DNA of 64,000 nucleotides from positions 4,360,517-4,424,516 of the forward strand of contig OX155955.1 of NCBI GenBank assembly GCA_944548615.1, in the 5' to 3' direction. The position numbers and the translations under genes are program-made. Shown one piece after another: positions 41,701 to 46,197 of the stretch (positions are counted from its first letter, which is position 1; every line of letters begins with the position of its first letter). This stretch comes from Micropterix aruncella. Lineage: Eukaryota > Arthropoda > Insecta > Lepidoptera > Micropterigidae. The notes below the pieces were generated by a model. The model was not told where the DNA came from and made no database searches. It worked only from the letters and a program-made list of their open reading frames with translations.

Positions 41701-44700
41701 GAGTTACAAAAATACAGTTGGTATAACACAGCACAGCCAGAGACAGACCTTCTAGGTCTAGTTGGTTGTGCGATTTCGCCTCATTCGGATATGCTAGCAT
41801 ATTTATATGCATAGAGCTATGTTTTTCGCTATAATAATGTTTGTTCTTAATTATTCCTCATGTAGGTACAACAGTATGCATGTCCTTGTATTTTTTTGTT
41901 CTTGTACGTTATAAATAAATAAATAAATAAATAAATAGTAACAAAACTAATTTTAAAATTGTATTTTTTATTATTTTATTAGTATATACTATACACTAAG
42001 ATGTCAATTTTAATACGCTTTACAGGTTTCAATTCATAATAATTAGGCGTTTTAATGTTAAAATAGTCTAATGGATGGCATTCTATTCTTTCCGTATCAC
42101 TTCTGTGATACGGAGTTTTATAAAAATGCGACAGATGGCATTAATAATTCATTGTTATTATTATCATTGGTTAAATAATGTTTTATGTATTATCAATCAG
42201 TCCTTCAGTCAAATAAACATTCATTATCAATAGTATTATAGATGGCTAAATACATTTATATTAGTACAGTGCTATCAGCGCCACCTGCATGTCACCGGTT
42301 CAGAAGGGTTTCCAAAACGTACTATGGCATTGAGCAATCTTATACCCTATATCATCAATGCAATAAGGTAAGGTATGTAATAAAGTCAGCCGATTCAGTA
42401 GCGAATACGACCTAGATATAAATAAAAAGAAAACTAAAATTATGGTCATCCACAAGGAACGCCATATCACCGCTAATATTCAAGCGATCGGGACTCAACT
42501 AGAACGTGTCTAGAAACATAAGTAACTATAGGCAGATTGGCGAATGGAGAATGGGCTAAGTCAGGAGATAAAATGTCGTATCCACAAGCACATTCGCCAA
42601 AGTGGAAAGATTCTATCTAGCTAGAATCTTATCCTTCACAGAGAAAAATAAAACGATGCAAACACGGAAATACGCATGTTTCAACAAGAATTACGTATAC
42701 AACTCGGACTATGGTCCATGCGTATGAATTAACATGAGGCGTAACGGTGTTGTCGTGAACGTAGTTACCGTATCGTAATGTTAAACATAATGTTATATCA
42801 TTATGTTTAACATTACACCTGTCTCAACTTTAAATATCGTACTGGTAAATTTGTTCATTACGTGGACACCCATCAACATAATGTATTTATTTTTACTATG
42901 TTCCTCCTTCCCTTCCTGGTCCCTCCCTTCCTATCCTCTTTCTTTTCTCGTTTTTTTCTTTCTCTTATCACTTAAATAATCTTGATGTTCATTTAGTGGA
43001 AAATTGTCTCTGGTGTAATTTTTATATATATCTTGTTTGGCTACTTACTTTTATACACTGTTATTTTCCTGAATAAAAGAAAATAAAATTAAATTAAATT
43101 ACGTCGCAACCTTAGATCTCACTTCTAATAAGACAGCATGTAATAGTATACGTTCGCTTATAATCGGATACACGAATGATGTTGAAACAACAGTATACTG
43201 TTACATATACATAATCGAGTATACATATAATCGAGTAATGGAGTTTAAATAAAAAATCCTTGAAATTCAACAAAATTACGATTGAAACATCGTTATTCTG
43301 TATAAAACCATGATAACAAAATGGTAATGTATCAATCAATGCAATATTTTTCTCAGTGTTCCTTTAGGATATAGACCCGAAACTATAGTCGATGCATGTA
43401 AGCCAAGAGGCAGCGACAAAAAAAGTTCAAAAGTTTTGTAAAAGCTGATGTATTCCGATCAGACAGTATTTTGGCCATAGAATGCAGGCCAGACTTCGGG
43501 ACCCCTGGCGCTGGCGTACTATGAAAGATGTAATTTTAAGTAGTACCCCTAAAGTGTTTTGGGAAAGCTGAATTCATCAGTAGACAGTGAATGCTATACA
43601 GAACTCGAAACAAGTAGTCGGACTGCTTAACAATAGAATGCGTGGCGTCAGCATTACTCCATACATGTCACAAAACGTTCATTAAATTGCGTAGCACATT
43701 AGACGGATTCGTAGTAGTTACCGACAAATACGTACCGGCGTGTTTTCAGGTATTTGCAATTTTGTGGATATAATATCGGTTTGGCCGGATTTCGATTGAA
43801 ACATTAAAAGGACTAAGCAAAATGGCAGCCAGTGACGAGGCATTTTTTCAAATGGCAGGCAATGAATTTAAATACGGAATTTAGCTAATATGTTGAAAGA
43901 AATCACACCGACAAAAGAATAAACACAATGGGGATATAACAAAAGCTTTTTAACAGGAAATATAAAAGTTTAGTAATTTAATTAAGAGCATTTTACGAAA
44001 GTGAAATATTCTTTATTTATCGCCAATACTTTTACGCATTTCGCCAGAAGAAACAGAAAGAATTCTGACTGCTTGAACATTGCTTTAAAAAATGACTGTC
44101 TGTCGATAGAACACAATCGACGCTTAATCATTAGAATGGTCAAGCAATCGAAGCAATGAATGGTCAAGCAATTGACTATATTCGGGTGTGAGATTGGTCA
44201 GATCCTGTGTTTTTCCAGGTCTTTTATATGGCATGTGCCCCTCTGGTTAGAAGATTCAGGCATTCGTATACTGCGTATTTAGATTGGGAGCTAATGGGCC
44301 CTGTTGCATTTAGGCCACTAAGACCCATGTGTTTAGGGTGGGCCAAACTCACGGGTCAACACCCATCCGGCGGCCTCCACCGCTTTTGGATAGTTTGCGC
44401 ACCGTACGGCGTCAGCCAATCGTTTGTGCATTCCGACTGACAGCCGGGGGAGTCTGGAAACAGTATTGTTTCCTATAGAGGGCGAATCGTTGTTTACCTT
44501 GTGTCCAGATATACTGCAACTTCCGCAGATCTTTTGTACCTCCGTTTTGCTTACAATACGTTTCGCAGACCTGTGCTTTTTTCTAACTCCATAATCTTTA
44601 AAGCAGCGGTTCTCAAACTTTTTAGGCTATTTAGATATTAGCCTACTCATAAAGCGATTTAGATATTAGCAGATACTCCCAAAAAAGTTTAGCTTAGTAA

Positions 44701-46195
44701 ATAAATTGGCTAATGCATTTTTTTATTTGGTTCCTTGCTTTTGTTTTCATTGTCACTATTGTCTACTAAAATCTAGTTTCACATCTATAAATTATGGCAA
44801 AAGGGATCAGTATTTTCAAGGCTTTTTCCGGTAATAATGGATACTCAACACCAATCTTTCGCCAAAACGTTGCTAGTTGTGCATTTTCTAAATCTTTTTT
44901 TAGTGTGTTACGAGTATTTTTGCGAAATCCAAGGAATTGTGTTTTGGCTTCAATTTCAGTATCTGCAAATATTCCTTCATCCTTAGCTGAAAAGGGCCTT
45001 AGCACCCAAGCATTTACTTGGCGATTTTCCAAATCAGGAAAATATTTTTCTATAGAATGTGACCAATGGAGAGTTATTTCATCCGTGAATGAGCAATTTT
45101 CTAATTCACCAACTCAATATTAAAAATTCATAAAAAGGTAAATAAATAGTTACATCGGAAAAAGATGATTTTAGTAATCATTAACCGACTTCAAAAAAGG
45201 AGGAGGTTATTATTTCGGTTATATTTTTTTTATAATTGTTACCTCAGAACTCCGTCATTTATGAACCGATTTGGAAAATTGTTTCTTTATTTGAAAGGAT
45301 ATACTTCCGGATTTGTCCCATTTTTATCAAAATCCTGTTTGGATGTTGGGATCTATGAGGAATTGAGGGAACTCCTCAAATATTATCATATAAAGTTGAA
45401 AATGTTCATGGTGGTTCAGTTTCTACGACAATCCATTTTTTGTGGTAAGCATGACCGGATTCTATACCCAGAGTATTCTACACGAGGGGATTCTACACGA
45501 TGGGACTCTTGAACGGTCAACAGCACAGATACGAAATTTAGTATATGCATTTGATTAGGAAAGCCCGTTCTAAGTTTCACCAATACAGGACTGCAGCGCC
45601 CAGTGTTGGCTTCCAACGAGGGAACTCTTCAACGGTTGACAGAACAGACACGAAATTTTATGTACGCATTCAATTATGATAGCCCATTCTAAGATTCACC
45701 ATGACATGGCTACTGCACTTATTAAAAAAAAAAATAAGTCGTTTTTTTTTGTTAAATTTTGATTAATATTTTGTGACTGAACAATGGTCAAATCCATGTC
45801 TTGATCTCTACCCCTTGAGAAGTGTACAGTTTTCGTGGATACCAATTACCCCCATTTTACTGTTTTAAGGGATATCAGGTATACCGAAGGGACTGGTTTC
45901 GTGGACTGATAAATTTTGTAAATAATCGTTAAATGGGGAAAGAATTGGAGATGCTCTAGTTTAGCGTTCATTCACCTATTTATAATTTTACCTTTCTCGA
46001 ACATTCTATCCAGAGCACCCGCAATATATTGGATCCTTCCAACCACATGTCAGCCATGAATGCATTAAATTGACTTTCATCGTGAATTTTGGTTGCTGCT
46101 ATTGGTGTTGCAATTGTTGAGCTGTTCGTTAATTCCCCTATTGTTCCTGGCGCGGTGCAAACTATGGCCACGAATATAATATGATGGTATTCCAT
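5234..46195 (-). CDS. Osiris family (DUF1676) protein, five coding exons, 406 aa
   Basis: Coding exons join as 46195-45992, 40921-40713, 16736-16603, 16070-15895 and 5731-5234. Every junction has a GT donor and AG acceptor, and phases match (0, 2, 1, 0). The product has a hydrophobic signal peptide (about 1-20), a two-cysteine region (C64, C88), the DUF1676-like core including LKALDRSLSADVLPVASGL (about 95-113), a basic patch RHRRRH (186-191), a long Met/Leu-rich hydrophobic stretch (about 198-238, ending LILSSIQGLKK) and a Pro/Tyr-rich tail (242-406). Osiris proteins are insect secretory/endosomal membrane proteins of cuticle-forming epithelia. They usually sit in a cluster of compact genes, whereas this one is alone with introns of about 5.1, 24.0, 0.5 and 10.2 kb. 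It is longer than I would expect for the family, mainly through its tail. The numbered paralogue cannot be assigned. The family call is firm; transcript proof is lacking. Confidence 0.9.
6137..7086. mobile_element. Outer MITE carrying the nested hAT element
   Basis: Either side of the hAT insertion lie inverted arms: TCGCCCACATACACGTATTG on the left and CAATACGTG...CATGTGGGCGA on the right. A second fragment of the same family (CACACGTATTGCATTTATTG, then a stretch matching 7019-7060 in reverse) occurs at about 10515-10565. Confidence 0.6.
6209..6997. mobile_element. Non-autonomous hAT element with perfect 8-bp target duplication
   Basis: The left end is CAGCGGTTCCCAAACTTTT, a classic hAT terminus; the right end read inward is CAGTTATTCCCTAACTATGG. 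CTTTAAAG occurs exactly at both flanks (6201-6208 and 6998-7005). It has no transposase ORF. Inside, at about 6680-6800, a unit of about 30 bp like GTTGAGAGATTCCTTTCT is repeated about five times. Confidence 0.85.
7087..9249. other. Intronic sequence without a recognised gene
   Basis: AT-rich, with only short unrelated open stretches. A small inverted repeat at about 8550-8625 (TTTATTTGGACAA against TTATCCAAATAAA) may be a MITE remnant. No host gene is supported. Confidence 0.5.
9250..9720 (-). repeat. Dispersed repeat A, copy 2 (reverse)
   Basis: The reverse complement matches 1810-2330 and 56905-57350, including CTCAATCAGACCCTTCATTT, GACATTTGGACAT and TTTTGTTGGGCAGTCGTGTA. Non-coding. Confidence 0.5.
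9721..10394. other. Intronic AT-rich sequence, nothing recognised
   Basis: No coding stretch, repeat array or terminal repeat could be supported here. Confidence 0.4.
10395..10422. repeat. Perfect 12-bp-stem hairpin
   Basis: AAAATCCAATCG, loop TTTA, then CGATTGGATTTT. The partial motif TCGTTTACGATT recurs directly after it. It may be the end of the element that carries the deleted transposase ORF, but this is not shown. Confidence 0.6.
10903..11388 (+). CDS. Internally deleted Tc1/mariner/IS630-type transposase, still open (161 aa)
   Basis: Residues about 10-50 (LKSQTRELISNIYHFMKDEA and following) look like the N-terminal helix-turn-helix of insect IS630-Tc1-like transposases. At about residue 52 the sequence jumps to NPIEEIWAQIKGYVAKKN, the segment that normally follows the last catalytic acidic residue (the NPIE-xIW motif). 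The tail continues through WTNVCRHVI and an acidic SSDEE stretch to a natural-looking stop. The whole catalytic core is missing, but the join keeps the frame. It cannot transpose by itself; it may be a relic of a non-autonomous element or could retain DNA binding. The family match is from memory of motifs, not a search. It lies antisense in Osiris intron 4. Confidence 0.65.
   Translation: MPLKTKLGNKTLKSQTRELISNIYHFMKDEAKFGITIELQAVLKRLSAASKNPIEEIWAQIKGYVAKKNVSFKLDDAMTHAIDKIETMSTRDSQCWTNVCRHVIDIENKFRLTEPVLDRILDNRSFIVNTGSSDEEMNAVDLDESRSENSDSDLERIYPLM
11389..11640 (+). repeat. Two direct repeats after the deleted transposase ORF
   Basis: A unit of about 110 bp occurs twice, near 11410-11500 and 11515-11600. 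Both contain ATAATTGAGGC or AAATTGAGGC, then GTTTGGA-AGTGAAAG-TGAT and TATTGTGT or TTTTGTGT. They probably belong to the element's 3' region. Confidence 0.5.
11641..11765. repeat. Short tandem repeat of about 21-30 bp
   Basis: AATTATCATGGACGATATAT is repeated about four times with small indels, followed by a further ATGGACG at 11767. Confidence 0.7.
11766..13318. other. Intronic sequence; one unexplained open stretch
   Basis: Mostly AT-rich. At 12417-12656 the minus strand is open for 79 codons and is GC-richer than its neighbours; it contains TNDRIFD-like and SPRARLDPLYVTDFAGFLKT-like segments that I do not recognise. It could be a transposon fragment. No other feature is seen. Confidence 0.35.
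13319..13500. repeat. 182-bp near-perfect palindrome (fold-back MITE)
   Basis: The left arm begins ACTAATTCAATATTGCCCAA and the right arm is its near-exact reverse complement, ending TTGAATTAGT. The arms are about 88 bp with a few mismatches and almost no spacer, so RNA from it would fold into one long hairpin. Confidence 0.85.
13501..13949. other. Intronic sequence, nothing recognised
   Basis: Includes a short TG-rich patch near 13565-13600. No gene or terminal repeat is supported. Confidence 0.4.
13950..14262 (+). repeat. Dispersed repeat E, copy 1
   Basis: Shares with 19100-19440, 47060-47215 and (reverse) 39690-40110 the order GTGTACCGAATTTCAA, GGCCGATTTCAACCACAATC, TCAATCGGATGAAAC, CTATCGTGGAGGAA, ACAGACAGG and GGAAATGGTTCTAATCGTCT. 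A common type of insect interspersed repeat; non-coding. Confidence 0.6.
14264..15888. other. Intronic sequence next to Osiris exon 4
   Basis: AT-rich with no recognisable gene. CAGTGGCGTAGCTACTAAGG at 14648 resembles a DNA-transposon terminus, but no partner end was found. A GC-richer patch at 14840-14960 shows no coding pattern I can name. Confidence 0.4.
15895..16070 (-). CDS. Osiris gene, fourth coding exon (hydrophobic segment)
   Basis: The acceptor is tttttcacag at 16071. It encodes ELRHRRRHQMMHMMM followed by a 40-residue Met/Leu/Ala-rich hydrophobic run ending GGKALVLAKLALILSS and IQGLKK. This hydrophobic block with a GGKAL-xx-K-AL core is the most diagnostic part of Osiris proteins. 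The donor GTGAGT at 15894 is strong, and the exon ends in phase 0. Confidence 0.95.
16210..16533. mobile_element. MITE family 1, copy 2, inside the short Osiris intron
   Basis: Terminal inverted repeats of about 40 bp: GTTGCGTTTCTTC...TTGGAAATTAGTTC on the left and ACTAATTTCCGATTT...GAAGAAACGCAATCGAGCCC on the right. The internal ACGAGACAGAGCAATACGTT matches the other copies. It occupies most of the 533-bp intron between Osiris exons 3 and 4, starting about 140 bp from one exon and ending about 70 bp from the other. Confidence 0.75.
16603..16736 (-). CDS. Osiris gene, third coding exon
   Basis: The acceptor is ttctattgcag at 16737. The 134-nt exon carries one base, 44 codons and one base: it begins SWSDEMLEDGDWRGLVLNRM and ends NPRVEEK. 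The donor is GTAAGA at 16602. The final A pairs with CG of the next exon to give Thr183. This is the variable middle of the DUF1676 domain, before the basic patch. Confidence 0.9.
16800..17650 (+). repeat. Dispersed repeat B, copy 1
   Basis: Shares with 32030-32450 (partial) and 41270-42370 the order TAATTATACAA...GTACTACGTTTTGGCA, CCAATAGATGGCG, ATCTCAAAATAAAA, CTTTAATGTTCAAATAG, TTATAGATGGACAAATAAAT, GCTATCAGCGCCATCTGC and TACCCTATAT. About 0.9-1.1 kb, non-coding, with no terminal repeats I could fix. Confidence 0.6.
17651..18824. other. Intronic AT-rich sequence, nothing recognised
   Basis: Contains poly-A and TTTA-rich tracts, for example 18174-18196. A GC-richer stretch at about 18660-18824 (AACCAATATTGATTAG, AACCAAGAATGGTTAG) leads into the TTAA-flanked MITE. 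Confidence 0.4.
18825..19073. mobile_element. piggyBac-like MITE with TTAA target sites
   Basis: TTAA at 18825-18828 and 19070-19073 flank inverted termini CCCCTCAAATG and CATTTGAGGGG. Inner arms AAAATGTATATAAATTTATA are also inverted. There is no ORF. TTAA duplication plus CCC-starting ends is the piggyBac pattern. Confidence 0.7.
19100..19440 (+). repeat. Dispersed repeat E, copy 2
   Basis: Contains ATCTGTGTACCAAATTTCAA, GGCCGATTTCAAAACACAAA, CATACCGAATTTCAGCT, CTATCCTGGAGGAACTC, ACACAGACAGACTTC and GAAATGATCTTAATCGT, in the same order as the copy at 13950. Confidence 0.6.
19441..20933. other. Intronic sequence, nothing recognised
   Basis: A short near-duplicate occurs: GTATGTAGTTTTACT-ACCATTCCGTG at about 19590 and 19825. 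The minus-strand open stretch 20641-20402 has no family I recognise. No gene is supported. Confidence 0.4.
20934..21232. mobile_element. MITE family 1, copy 3 (diverged)
   Basis: The left end GGGTTCGACTGCGATTCCTC and right end AAAAGAAACGCAATCAGGCC are the diverged inverted termini of the family. The internal GCGAACGAAACAAAGCAGTG matches GCGAACGAGACAGAGCAATA of copy 2. Confidence 0.65.
21326..21416. repeat. 16-bp tandem repeat
   Basis: GCAATATGTTAACATT-like units of about 16-18 bp are repeated five times with small changes. Confidence 0.7.
21417..24880. other. Intronic sequence without a recognised gene
   Basis: Mostly AT-rich. A 16-bp repeat (AATGAAGAATGATT) occurs three to four times at 23398-23448. 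Two GC-richer patches, 23640-23840 and 24105-24400, show no coding signal that I can name and may be repeat fragments or regulatory DNA. Confidence 0.4.
24890..25130 (-). pseudogene. LINE ORF2 C-terminal fragment
   Basis: Read on the minus strand, two overlapping frames give CDCGTLQDENHL and then HQDLQEEDDKPIQVAYFWKH. This resembles the C-terminal zinc-knuckle-like end (CxCG...HLL.CP) of jockey/I-type LINE ORF2 proteins, split by a frameshift. The clade cannot be fixed. Only about 75 codons remain. Confidence 0.45.
25801..26380 (-). repeat. Dispersed repeat F, copy 1, with three internal units
   Basis: A unit of about 115-120 bp (GTGCTGTTGACCGTTGAGGA...CAACCCTGGGT...GTGAAACTTAGGACG) occurs three times at 25808-26100. 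The element then runs to TTTTTTTTGAGGTCGGTT at 26361-26378. The reverse complement matches 45183-45740. A non-coding, widely dispersed type. Confidence 0.6.
26693..27672 (+). pseudogene. Tc1-like transposase, dead and 3'-truncated
   Basis: The left terminus CAGTACCGTGCGAATTAATT follows a TA target site at 26691-26692. From 26813 the reading frames give, in order, a helix-turn-helix region (YRQISENVGVGLTSVSRIVH), then HWTTQDWHKILFSNE, YDPIYL-like and WGRFSHG segments, and QQDIAPCHSS near 27650. This is the Tc1 layout up to the second catalytic Asp. It is inactive: a frameshift near 27130, a TAG at 27406, at least one more shift after 27510, and Asn instead of the first catalytic Asp (FSNE for FSDE). 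The third catalytic residue and the right end are gone where a fold-back element begins at 27674. Confidence 0.8.
27674..28505. mobile_element. Fold-back DNA element rich in ACTCGAGTA/ACTTGAGTA motifs
   Basis: Inverted ends of about 45 bp are nearly identical: TCACCCGAATCTATAGTCGA on the left and, read inward, TCACTCGAATCTATAGTCGA on the right. TAG at 27671-27673 and 28506-28508 may be a 3-bp target duplication. Both arms contain many copies of the motifs CGAGTATT and TTGAGTAATACT. Internal open stretches show no known domain, so it is non-autonomous. Confidence 0.7.
28509..29264. other. Intronic sequence, nothing recognised
   Basis: AT-rich; no ORF, array or terminal repeats could be supported. 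Confidence 0.4.
29265..29390 (+). other. Very GC-rich island with a strong splice donor
   Basis: At about 29278-29335 the sequence is dominated by CGCGCC/GCGCGG motifs, unlike the AT-rich flanks. It is followed by TTTCTGTAAGTGG, a near-ideal plus-strand donor at 29367. On the minus strand the same bases read as a possible acceptor (cacttacag). It could be a promoter with a first non-coding exon of a plus-strand transcript, but no coding exon was found to pair with it. Confidence 0.3.
29391..29807. other. Intronic sequence, nothing recognised
   Basis: AT-rich with repeated GATTAGT/GACTAA words but no clear unit. No gene is supported. Confidence 0.35.
29808..30295. mobile_element. Probable non-autonomous hAT element
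   Basis: The left arm GGTACGCGTACCCCTAGGGG and the right arm (read inward) CCAAGGATTCTCAAATGTAT then CCCCGCGTACCCCTATT are the inverted, GTACGCGTACC-type ends common in insect hAT elements. The left tip is degraded. The short plus-strand open stretch at 30050-30232 has no catalytic motif. Confidence 0.5.
30296..31001. other. Intronic AT-rich sequence, nothing recognised
   Basis: No supported gene, array or element end. Confidence 0.35.
31002..31240. repeat. Two direct repeats of about 120 bp
   Basis: AACAGTAGAA-ACAAT, AATAATTCACCAATAATATA, ATCAAGGAATAATCAAAA and TCCGCCTATAA occur in the same order twice, near 31004-31120 and 31126-31240. Confidence 0.65.
31241..32029. other. Intronic AT-rich sequence, nothing recognised
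   Basis: Includes a small TGAGTGTTCATG duplication near 31330-31360. No gene is supported. Confidence 0.35.
32030..32450 (+). repeat. Dispersed repeat B, copy 2 (partial)
   Basis: Contains TAGGCGCTTTAATGTTCAGA, TTATAGATGGCTAAGTAAAT, CCGGCGCAGAAGGGTTGCCA and AATCTAATACTATAT, in the same order as 16800-17650. Confidence 0.6.
32477..32644 (+). CDS. Small unassigned ORF, 55 aa
   Basis: ATG at 32477, TGA at 32642-32644. The product is Lys/Arg-rich, beginning MSPPRNNNIAEKAKANRKEA and ending FKKRAT. The stretch is GC-richer than its flanks and its codons look less random than chance AT-rich frames. I recognise no family. It may be an exon or a transposon fragment. Confidence 0.2.
   Translation: MSPPRNNNIAEKAKANRKEALGGLRIRHHAIRSKLKALRNDRYAAVDIKFKKRAT
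32645..33573. other. Intronic sequence, nothing recognised
   Basis: Open stretches on the minus strand (33065-32739 and 33571-33302) lack any recognisable motif and look like chance frames. Confidence 0.35.
33574..33730. repeat. 70-bp minisatellite, left part
   Basis: About two units with CGACCGATTTCGTAGAA, TTTTGAGAT and ATAATAAATGTACC or ATGATAAATATACCAT. It is the same unit as the array at 34513-34876, from which it is separated by an insertion. Confidence 0.7.
33731..34512 (-). mobile_element. Insertion that splits the 70-bp minisatellite
   Basis: It starts in a TTTA-rich tract (possible reverse 3' tail), continues with CACCCAACTGGGCCTAGCCC then AGGGTGGACAGGA, and is AT-rich to 34510. 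A related motif, TACCCAACTGGGATATACCC, follows a similar TTTA tract at about 59620. It is probably a LINE or SINE 3' part in reverse orientation; class not fixed. Confidence 0.45.
34513..34876. repeat. 70-bp minisatellite, main array (five units)
   Basis: Units of about 70 bp start near 34527, 34600, 34669, 34739 and 34809. Each reads CGACCGATTTCGTAGAACTA, TTATCTC, TTTGAGACTAGTATAATAAA and TATACCCTATTCAAATT with small changes. Confidence 0.8.
35090..35800 (-). pseudogene. LINE reverse transcriptase C-terminal fragment
   Basis: On the minus strand from about 35800 the frame reads NTIKYLGLTVDYILKWEEHI then AKKVRKCIYPFKLIRNG, the thumb region of jockey/CR1-like reverse transcriptases (KYLG...LKW..HI). 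Downstream frames are broken by stops, and the copy ends leftward in ACAT simple repeats at 35085-35105, as expected for a 3' tail. It is 5'-truncated at the junction with a MITE. Confidence 0.65.
35850..36164. mobile_element. MITE family 1, copy 4 (complete)
   Basis: The left end TGGGCCCGATAGCGTTTCTT and right end AAAGAAACGCAATCGAGCCC are inverted, with the repeat continuing inward for about 40 bp (GTGAACTAAAATAGGAACTT). 315 bp, no ORF. This is the best reference copy for the family in the window. Confidence 0.85.
36165..36560. repeat. Repeated sequence with CGCCACTAGAT motifs
   Basis: TATATATAAATGGATGTTAG and TATATATAAATGGATGTTGA are adjacent near-copies. Further on, GTTGTGAC-CGCCACTAGAT then AGCAC followed by CGTTCAACCGA occurs twice, at about 36345 and 36470. 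Non-coding; unclassified. Confidence 0.45.
36761..37518. mobile_element. 758-bp fold-back element with arms of about 375 bp
   Basis: The left arm opens TAATATAACTTATTTTTCAG and the right arm, read inward, opens TAATATACATTATTTTTCAG. The match continues (TTCTTCAAAAACTAAA, CCTATTAGTCCAAGCATATA, AGAGGTGAGCTAACTT, CGCTTATAATTCACGAATAA) to the centre at about 37140, at roughly 80-85% identity. There is no ORF. At about 37525-37620 a partial third copy of the outer arm follows in direct orientation. Confidence 0.85.
37691..37959. mobile_element. piggyBac-like MITE with TTAA target sites
   Basis: TTAA at 37691-37694 and 37956-37959. The inverted ends are CCCTTCAGGCCTCGGCC and, read inward from the right, CCCCTCAGGCCTCGATTGGC. 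About 265 bp, AT-rich middle, no ORF. Confidence 0.75.
38448..38519 (+). tRNA. tRNA-Cys (anticodon GCA)
   Basis: 72 nt with a full cloverleaf. The acceptor stem GGGGATA pairs with TGTCCCC (one T-G pair). The D arm is AGCTCAGTGGTAGAGC, the anticodon stem TTCGA/TCGAG with loop CTGCAGA, and the T arm CCCGGTTCAAACCCGGG. A T run starting at 38524 can end Pol III transcription. No intron. It sits in Osiris intron 3, on the opposite strand. Confidence 0.96.
38522..38534 (+). terminator. Pol III T-run terminator of tRNA-Cys
   Basis: A run of about ten T starts four bases after the mature 3' end of the tRNA, the normal signal for RNA polymerase III. Confidence 0.8.
38535..39689. other. Intronic sequence with one unexplained open stretch
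   Basis: At 39384-39076 the minus strand is open for 102 codons (MDATAFYSAKRKLYSTKKTK...). An overlapping frame also reads without stops for 65 codons, so a frameshifted transposon protein is possible. I do not recognise it. The rest is AT-rich. Confidence 0.3.
39690..40110 (-). repeat. Dispersed repeat E, copy 3 (reverse)
   Basis: The reverse complement contains ACCAAATTTTAAGTC, GGCCGATTTCAACCACAATC, CTGCATACCCAAATTTCAGC, TATCGTGGAGGAATACAC and GGAAATGATTTTAATCATC, in the family order. Confidence 0.6.
40330..40428. mobile_element. hAT-type terminus
   Basis: Read inward from 40428 the end is CAGCGGTACGTAATGTTGGG followed by GTCGCGACCCC and GGGGTCGCGA. This is the GGGGTCGCGACCCC-type end of many animal hAT elements. 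The other terminus was not found. It is about 285 bp from the splice donor of Osiris exon 2. Confidence 0.5.
40713..40921 (-). CDS. Osiris gene, second coding exon (DUF1676 N-terminal part)
   Basis: The acceptor is ttttccaatag, read down to 40922, and the exon starts at codon CTA (40921). It encodes 69 codons plus two bases, including NIWHCMKRKSLKALDRSLS and DVLPVASGLNLVRYE, which match the DUF1676 pattern of Leu/Ala/Asp-rich helices. The donor is GTACGG at 40712. The leftover AG joins the T that opens the next exon to give Ser138. A TAG lies in frame just upstream of the acceptor, so the exon cannot extend further. Confidence 0.9.
41270..42370 (+). repeat. Dispersed repeat B, copy 3 (longest)
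   Basis: Contains GTACTTCGTTCTGGCAGCTA, ATCTCAAAATAAAACAATA, TAGGCGTTTTAATGTTAAAA, TTATAGATGGCTAAATACAT, CTATCAGCGCCACCTGCATG and TTATACCCTATAT, in the same order as 16800-17650, with AT-rich insertions such as (AATA)n near 41915. Confidence 0.6.
42668..43355 (+). repeat. Dispersed repeat C, copy 1
   Basis: Shares TACGCAT-TTTCAA, TGGTCCATGCGTATGAATTA, TTACGTCGCGACCTTGGAAT-like and ATTGAAACATCGTTATTCTG then TTTTTCTCAGTGT with 47960-48560 and 51790-52650. The middle holds unrelated AT-rich sequence, possibly a secondary insertion. Confidence 0.5.
43356..44275. other. Intron 2 sequence, nothing recognised
   Basis: No gene, array or terminal repeat could be supported. Confidence 0.4.
44276..44490. 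repeat. Fragment of GC-rich repeat G
   Basis: It shares GGGAGCTAATGGGCCCTGTT, CTCACGGGTCAACACCCATC, CGGCGGCCTCCAC, GCGCACCGTACGGCGTCAGC and TCCTATAGAGGGC with the modules of the block at 49190-50860. It is much more GC-rich than its flanks. Confidence 0.65.
44604..45125 (-). pseudogene. hAT transposase C-terminal fragment with terminal repeat
   Basis: On the minus strand the frame reads ELENCSFTDEITLHWSHSIE, then ATFWRKIGVEYPLLPEKALK and ILIPFAIIYRCETRF before a stop. This is the C-terminal dimerisation region of Buster/Charlie-like (ZBED5/SCAND3-type) hAT transposases, where LIPF-TTYLCE-F is usual. The element end CAGCGGTTCTCAAACTTTTT is at 44604, preceded by CTTTAAAG (44596-44603), the same 8-mer that flanks the hAT MITE at 6209. 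The N-terminal two thirds and other end are missing. Confidence 0.75.
45183..45740 (+). repeat. Dispersed repeat F, copy 2, with two internal units
   Basis: Starts CCGACTTCAAAAAAGGAGG and contains CATTTATGAACCGATTTGGA and GGAATTGAGGGAACTCCTCA. Then come two units of about 120 bp containing TTCAACGGTTGACAGAACAG or GAACGGTCAACAGCACAGA. The reverse of 25801-26380, which has three units. Confidence 0.6.
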
Positions 46196-46197
46196 AC
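45992..46197 (-). CDS. Osiris gene, exon with start codon and signal peptide
   Basis: The acceptor is at 46199-46198 (tttcag), two untranslated bases follow, then ATG at 46195. The exon encodes 68 codons starting MEYHHIIFVAIVCTAPGTIG, a classical signal peptide, and ends IECSRK before the donor GTAAAA at 45991. It ends in phase 0. The acceptor directly before ATG implies that at least one 5'UTR exon lies at higher coordinates. Confidence 0.87.
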
